64,000 nucleotides of DNA from Mucilaginibacter sabulilitoris (GTDB lineage: Bacteria; Bacteroidota; Bacteroidia; Sphingobacteriales; Sphingobacteriaceae). The notes below the pieces were generated by a model that saw nothing but the letters and a program-made list of their open reading frames with translations, did not search any database and was not told the origin of the DNA. The translations under genes and the position numbers were made by a program. Positions 61,354 to 64,000 of the stretch are shown here, piece after piece (position 1 is the stretch's first letter; each line of letters opens with the position of its first letter). Location: contig NZ_CP139558.1 in assembly GCF_034262375.1 (NCBI RefSeq), positions 868,001 through 932,000 of the forward strand, in the 5' to 3' direction.

Positions 61354-61926
61354 TCAAAACCATCGCTTCTGAAGGCAAGATCTCAAACTGACTTTTGCCC
61401 GGTGAATGATTACCCAGAAATTTGATTCTGATAATTTTAACTCATCACAGATAACATCTTTCGATGAATCATCCATGTGCTTCATTGTGAAAATAGTGAG
61501 CCAAAACGGAGGCAGCTTTTTCATACAGTCCTGCAGCACATTGTTTAATTCTTTATTATGCAGCGGATCCTGATCTTCAACCCCAAATGGAGCGGGCCAG
61601 TGCTCTGTTTTCCAGTTATTCAGATCAGGATCAAAATATTCAACCCGCTCTTCGTTAGTGCCGAGCGGCACTTTGATACCCTGTCTTGATTTTTTGCGGT
61701 AAGTATCTATGATTTTATATTTTAAAATTGCTGTTAACCATGTCCTTTCGGTGCTTTTTCCTTCAAATTCCGGTAACGCTTCCAATGCGGCCAGGAAGGT
61801 TTCCTGTACAAGGTCGCGTGCCACTTCTTCATCACTTATACGGGTAATGGCGTAGCCATAGAGGTAATCTGCATGTTTATCGACCCATTTTTGGGGATTA
61901 ACTGATAATTCATTCGGCAACATCAT
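61354..61926 (-). CDS. ECF-type RNA polymerase sigma factor (intact)
   Basis: A 190-residue sigma-70 family protein. Region 2 reads KHADYLYGYAITRISDEEVARDLVQETFLAALE and the region 4 HTH reads ICDELKLSESNFWVIIHRAKVSLRSCLQ. Between them is YFDPDLNNWKTEHWPAPFGVED, which is the same segment seen in the broken copy at 59359. It lies 26 nt before thioredoxin reductase on the leftward strand, so it may be expressed with the redox genes and control them. Confidence 0.93.
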   Translation of the reverse strand: MMLPNELSVNPQKWVDKHADYLYGYAITRISDEEVARDLVQETFLAALEALPEFEGKSTERTWLTAILKYKIIDTYRKKSRQGIKVPLGTNEERVEYFDPDLNNWKTEHWPAPFGVEDQDPLHNKELNNVLQDCMKKLPPFWLTIFTMKHMDDSSKDVICDELKLSESNFWVIIHRAKVSLRSCLQKRWF

Positions 61927-61952
61927 GTTTGGATTAGGAATGATATATTTTG

Positions 61953-62927
61953 TTAATTAACGGTTATTGAATCAATGGTTACCGCGTGGTGTTTGGCGGC
62001 GAGGTAACGCTCGGCATCTATAGCCGCCATGCAACCACTGCCTGCTGCTGTGACCGCCTGGCGGTAGATGTGATCCTGCGCATCGCCGCAACAGAATACG
62101 CCCGCTACATTTGTCCGTGTTGTGCCCGGCCTTGTTTTGATGTAACCGACCGCGTCCATATCGATCCAGCCTCTAAATATGTCGGTGTTTGGGTGATGGC
62201 CTATGGCGACAAAGAAACCGGTAACAGCCAGTTCTTTTTCAACATTCGTTTTATTGTTGATTACTTTTACGCGGGTCACATTTAAACCATCTCCCAATAT
62301 TTCAACCGTTTCGGTATCATACAATAGTTCGATATTCGGGGTATTCAAAACACGGTTTATCATCGCCTTTGACGCGCGGAATTCATTGCGCCTCACCAGC
62401 ATGTAAACCTTTCGGCAAAGTTTGGCCAAATAAGTGGCTTCCTCGGCGGCCGTATCACCAGCGCCAACAATGGCTACATCTTGCCCTTTAAAGAAGTAAC
62501 CATCACAAACAGCACAGGCCGATACGCCAAAGCCATTGTACTTTTGCTCAGATTCAAGTCCCAGCCATTTTGCGGAAGCTCCTGTAGAAATGATTACTGC
62601 GTCGGCAGTAATTACCTGGCTGTCGTCTATTGTAATTTTATGGGGCAACGATGAGAAATCGACAGAAGTAACATAACCAAACCGAATGTCTGCGCCAAGT
62701 CGCTCCGCCTGTTTTTTAAAATTCTGCATCATTGCTGGCCCTTGAATTCCTTCGGGATAGCCGGGATAGTTTTCAACTTCCGTTGTCTGCGTTAATTGTC
62801 CGCCTTCTATGATACCTGTATATAGGACAGGTTTAAGGTCAGCGCGCGCCGCGTATATAGCGGCGGTATATCCAGCAGGCCCCGAACCGATGATCAGGCA
62901 CTGCACATGTTCGTTATTTGGTATCAT
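61953..62927 (-). CDS. trxB: Thioredoxin-disulfide reductase
   Basis: A 324-residue NADPH-dependent flavoenzyme, cytoplasmic. GSGPAGYTAAIYAAR binds FAD, CAVC (GVSACAVCDG) is the redox-active pair and GAGDTAAEEA binds NADPH; GCGDAQD near the end matches the family. It lies between a DsbD N-domain gene and the sigma factor, on the same strand. It could feed electrons to the DsbD-like protein and so to periplasmic MsrB. Confidence 0.95.
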   Translation of the reverse strand: MIPNNEHVQCLIIGSGPAGYTAAIYAARADLKPVLYTGIIEGGQLTQTTEVENYPGYPEGIQGPAMMQNFKKQAERLGADIRFGYVTSVDFSSLPHKITIDDSQVITADAVIISTGASAKWLGLESEQKYNGFGVSACAVCDGYFFKGQDVAIVGAGDTAAEEATYLAKLCRKVYMLVRRNEFRASKAMINRVLNTPNIELLYDTETVEILGDGLNVTRVKVINNKTNVEKELAVTGFFVAIGHHPNTDIFRGWIDMDAVGYIKTRPGTTRTNVAGVFCCGDAQDHIYRQAVTAAGSGCMAAIDAERYLAAKHHAVTIDSITVN

Positions 62928-62932
62928 TGCTT

Positions 62933-63376
62933 TTAAAGGTTAATAGTAAAATCCAGATCTTCAGGCGGCAGGCACTTTTGGTTATTGCATGTCATATATT
63001 CTAGCTTTCCGTGCAGCGTACCTTTACCTGGTTTGAGTTTAATTCTTTGCTGAAAGACGACCGTGTTTTCGAAGTAAGACACCTTCATATTGAAGGCCTT
63101 TTCGAACTTCGTTTGGGGCTGCGGCTGGCTACTTCTTCCTATTAAGGTGTAACCTGCTGCAGGCAAGAAGGTAATGGTTGTTTTTACCGGCCCGCCTTCT
63201 TTTTGATCAAGCGAGTAAATATGCCAACTGCTTTTAATGGAGGCCTTGAGTAAAATTACTGCTTCGTTATTTTTCTCTTTCTTAAGGGCGAATGACCAGG
63301 TTACAGGTTTTTCGATTTGGCAGAAGGCATTTGTACCTATGAATGCCGCTATAATGATTAATAGTATTTTTTTCAC
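62933..63376 (-). CDS. DsbD N-terminal domain protein, second copy
   Basis: A 147-residue exported protein (signal, cleavage near FCQ) like that at 37775-38230: KVSYFENTVVFQQ and CNNQKCLPPED with the Cys pair. The membrane part of DsbD is not next to it here; instead thioredoxin reductase follows 5 nt later. It may pass electrons to periplasmic MsrB upstream. The two copies are clearly related, so the domain was duplicated or moved in twice. Confidence 0.88.
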   Translation of the reverse strand: MKKILLIIIAAFIGTNAFCQIEKPVTWSFALKKEKNNEAVILLKASIKSSWHIYSLDQKEGGPVKTTITFLPAAGYTLIGRSSQPQPQTKFEKAFNMKVSYFENTVVFQQRIKLKPGKGTLHGKLEYMTCNNQKCLPPEDLDFTINL

Positions 63377-63405
63377 GTGATTGAATTTTTAAATCGTTTA
63401 CTGTA

Positions 63406-63921
63406 TTATTTTTTATCCGGTTGAAAATCAAGTGATATTGAATTCATACAATACCGTTTGTAAGTCGGCGCAGGCCCGTCATCGAAGATATGGCCAAGAT
63501 GTGAGCCGCATCGGGCGCAGAGAACTTCTGTCCGGTCCATTCCAAACGAATGGTCTTCTTTATAGATAACGCTGTTCTTTCGAGTCGGCTCGAAAAAGCT
63601 TGGCCAGCCGCAGGTACTGGAAAACTTTGCATTTGACCTGAATAATTCATTACCGCAAACGGCGCAGTAATAAGTTCCTTTAGCATCAGCGTTCCAGTAT
63701 TTACCTGTGAAAGGGCGCTCGGTTGCTGCCTCACGGGCCGTGGCATACAAATCCGCTGGCAGGATCTTTTTCCATTCGGCGTTAGAGATATTTAACTTTT
63801 TTATATCTGTATTCGAGTAATAGGGATTATTCTCATGTCCGCTGGCGGATTTCAAATGCTGCGCAAAAGCGCCGCCTGCCAGGTAAAGTAGCAGTACAGT
63901 TGTTATGACGAATGATTTCAT
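63406..63921 (-). CDS. msrB: Exported peptide-methionine (R)-S-oxide reductase MsrB
   Basis: A 171-residue enzyme that repairs methionine R-sulfoxide. A signal peptide (cleavage near AFAQ) puts it in the periplasm. CAVCGNELF and CARCGSHLGH carry the two CxxC zinc sites, GWPSFFEP is the core strand, and RYCMNSISLDF has the catalytic Cys. It is part of a leftward set with an MsrA-like end upstream and the DsbD N-domain, which could reduce it. Confidence 0.95.
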   Translation of the reverse strand: MKSFVITTVLLLYLAGGAFAQHLKSASGHENNPYYSNTDIKKLNISNAEWKKILPADLYATAREAATERPFTGKYWNADAKGTYYCAVCGNELFRSNAKFSSTCGWPSFFEPTRKNSVIYKEDHSFGMDRTEVLCARCGSHLGHIFDDGPAPTYKRYCMNSISLDFQPDKK

Positions 63922-63930
63922 GATGTTTAT

Positions 63931-63999
63931 TTATTTGTTGTTTTTTAATTTATTTGCGAATACTTTCCTGAATTTCTCCAGTTCCGGCTGGATTACATA
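63931..63999 (-). CDS. C-terminal end of probable peptide-methionine (S)-S-oxide reductase MsrA
   Basis: Only the last 22 codons are in the window (YVIQPELEKFRKVFANKLKNN then K and stop). The motif EKFRKVF fits the MsrA C-terminus and the gene lies 9 nt before msrB, the usual msrA-msrB order. The identity is likely but rests on a short match. Confidence 0.6.
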   Translation of the reverse strand, partial: YVIQPELEKFRKVFANKLKNNK

Positions 64000-64000
64000 T

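Noticed and set aside
1..64000. CRISPR array
   Set aside because: No set of regularly spaced repeats of 24-40 nt was seen; the only short repeats are the palindromes, att-like motifs and AT-rich microrepeats listed.
17345..64000. Conjugation genes (tra, relaxase, coupling protein)
   Set aside because: SSB, DUF932 and PRTRC genes suggest a conjugative or mobilisable element, but no relaxase, VirD4 or Tra protein is encoded in the window, so an ICE is suspected and not claimed.

Overview
The window looks like a chromosome segment of a Bacteroidota bacterium of the Sphingobacteriaceae, most like Mucilaginibacter or Pedobacter. The reasons are a TonB-dependent receptor with an STN domain beside DUF4249 lipoproteins, promoters of the TTG-N19-TAnnTTTG type, the near absence of Shine-Dalgarno sequences, and a HYC_CC_PP-type copper-locus protein. 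The genus is an inference.

Positions 1-17.3 kb are core chromosome. They hold the end of an S9 peptidase, two small lipoproteins, the rimP-nusA-infB translation operon with an apparent promoter-proximal terminator in its leader, and an outer-membrane locus (STN/TonB receptor, two tandem DUF4249 lipoproteins, a large MG2-like exported protein). A tRNA-Asp gene ends this part. A tyrosine recombinase begins 500 bp after it, so tRNA-Asp is the probable integration site of an element.

From 17.3 kb onward the content is accessory and mosaic. First comes a defence-like module: a DUF1016/YhcG nuclease and a 1220-residue SIR2 protein, with two near-identical perfect palindromes, one of them inside the nuclease gene. 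Then come tRNA-like scars, a DinB protein and an excisionase-like HTH protein. A copper/silver export and redox island follows (27.4-38.2 kb): two adaptors, a TolC-type channel, a CusA pump split into two overlapping genes, metal-binding small proteins, and a DsbD-like reductase with its separate N-terminal domain. After it lie cysteine synthase, an Lrp regulator and GAPDH. At 41.3-45.0 kb there is an unrecognised 454-residue protein in an operon with a second, small SIR2 protein, next to a potassium-channel-like gene and a membrane-anchored coiled-coil protein.

Positions 45.2-52.5 kb form one leftward block typical of mobile elements: SSB, DUF932, several unknown genes, and a PRTRC cassette. 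In that cassette protein C looks like a ubiquitin-like modifier ending in GTKG, protein B carries an E2-like N-x7-C active-site motif, and the ThiF protein is E1-like. It is followed by a DarG-like macro domain protein and a SLOG (DUF2493) protein. This is the most interesting biology in the window: a ubiquitin-like conjugation cassette beside several proteins that may bind or cut NAD-derived nucleotides.

Positions 53-64 kb carry an exported coiled-coil/barrel protein, a phospholipase D-like protein, a decayed AhpD-like gene, oxidative-stress and thiol genes (ABM monooxygenase, peroxiredoxin-like, thioredoxin-like, thioredoxin reductase, DsbD N-domain, MsrB, the end of a probable MsrA), a broken and an intact ECF sigma factor, a zinc-finger anti-sigma-like protein and an SDR oxidoreductase. 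The right end of the element is not visible.
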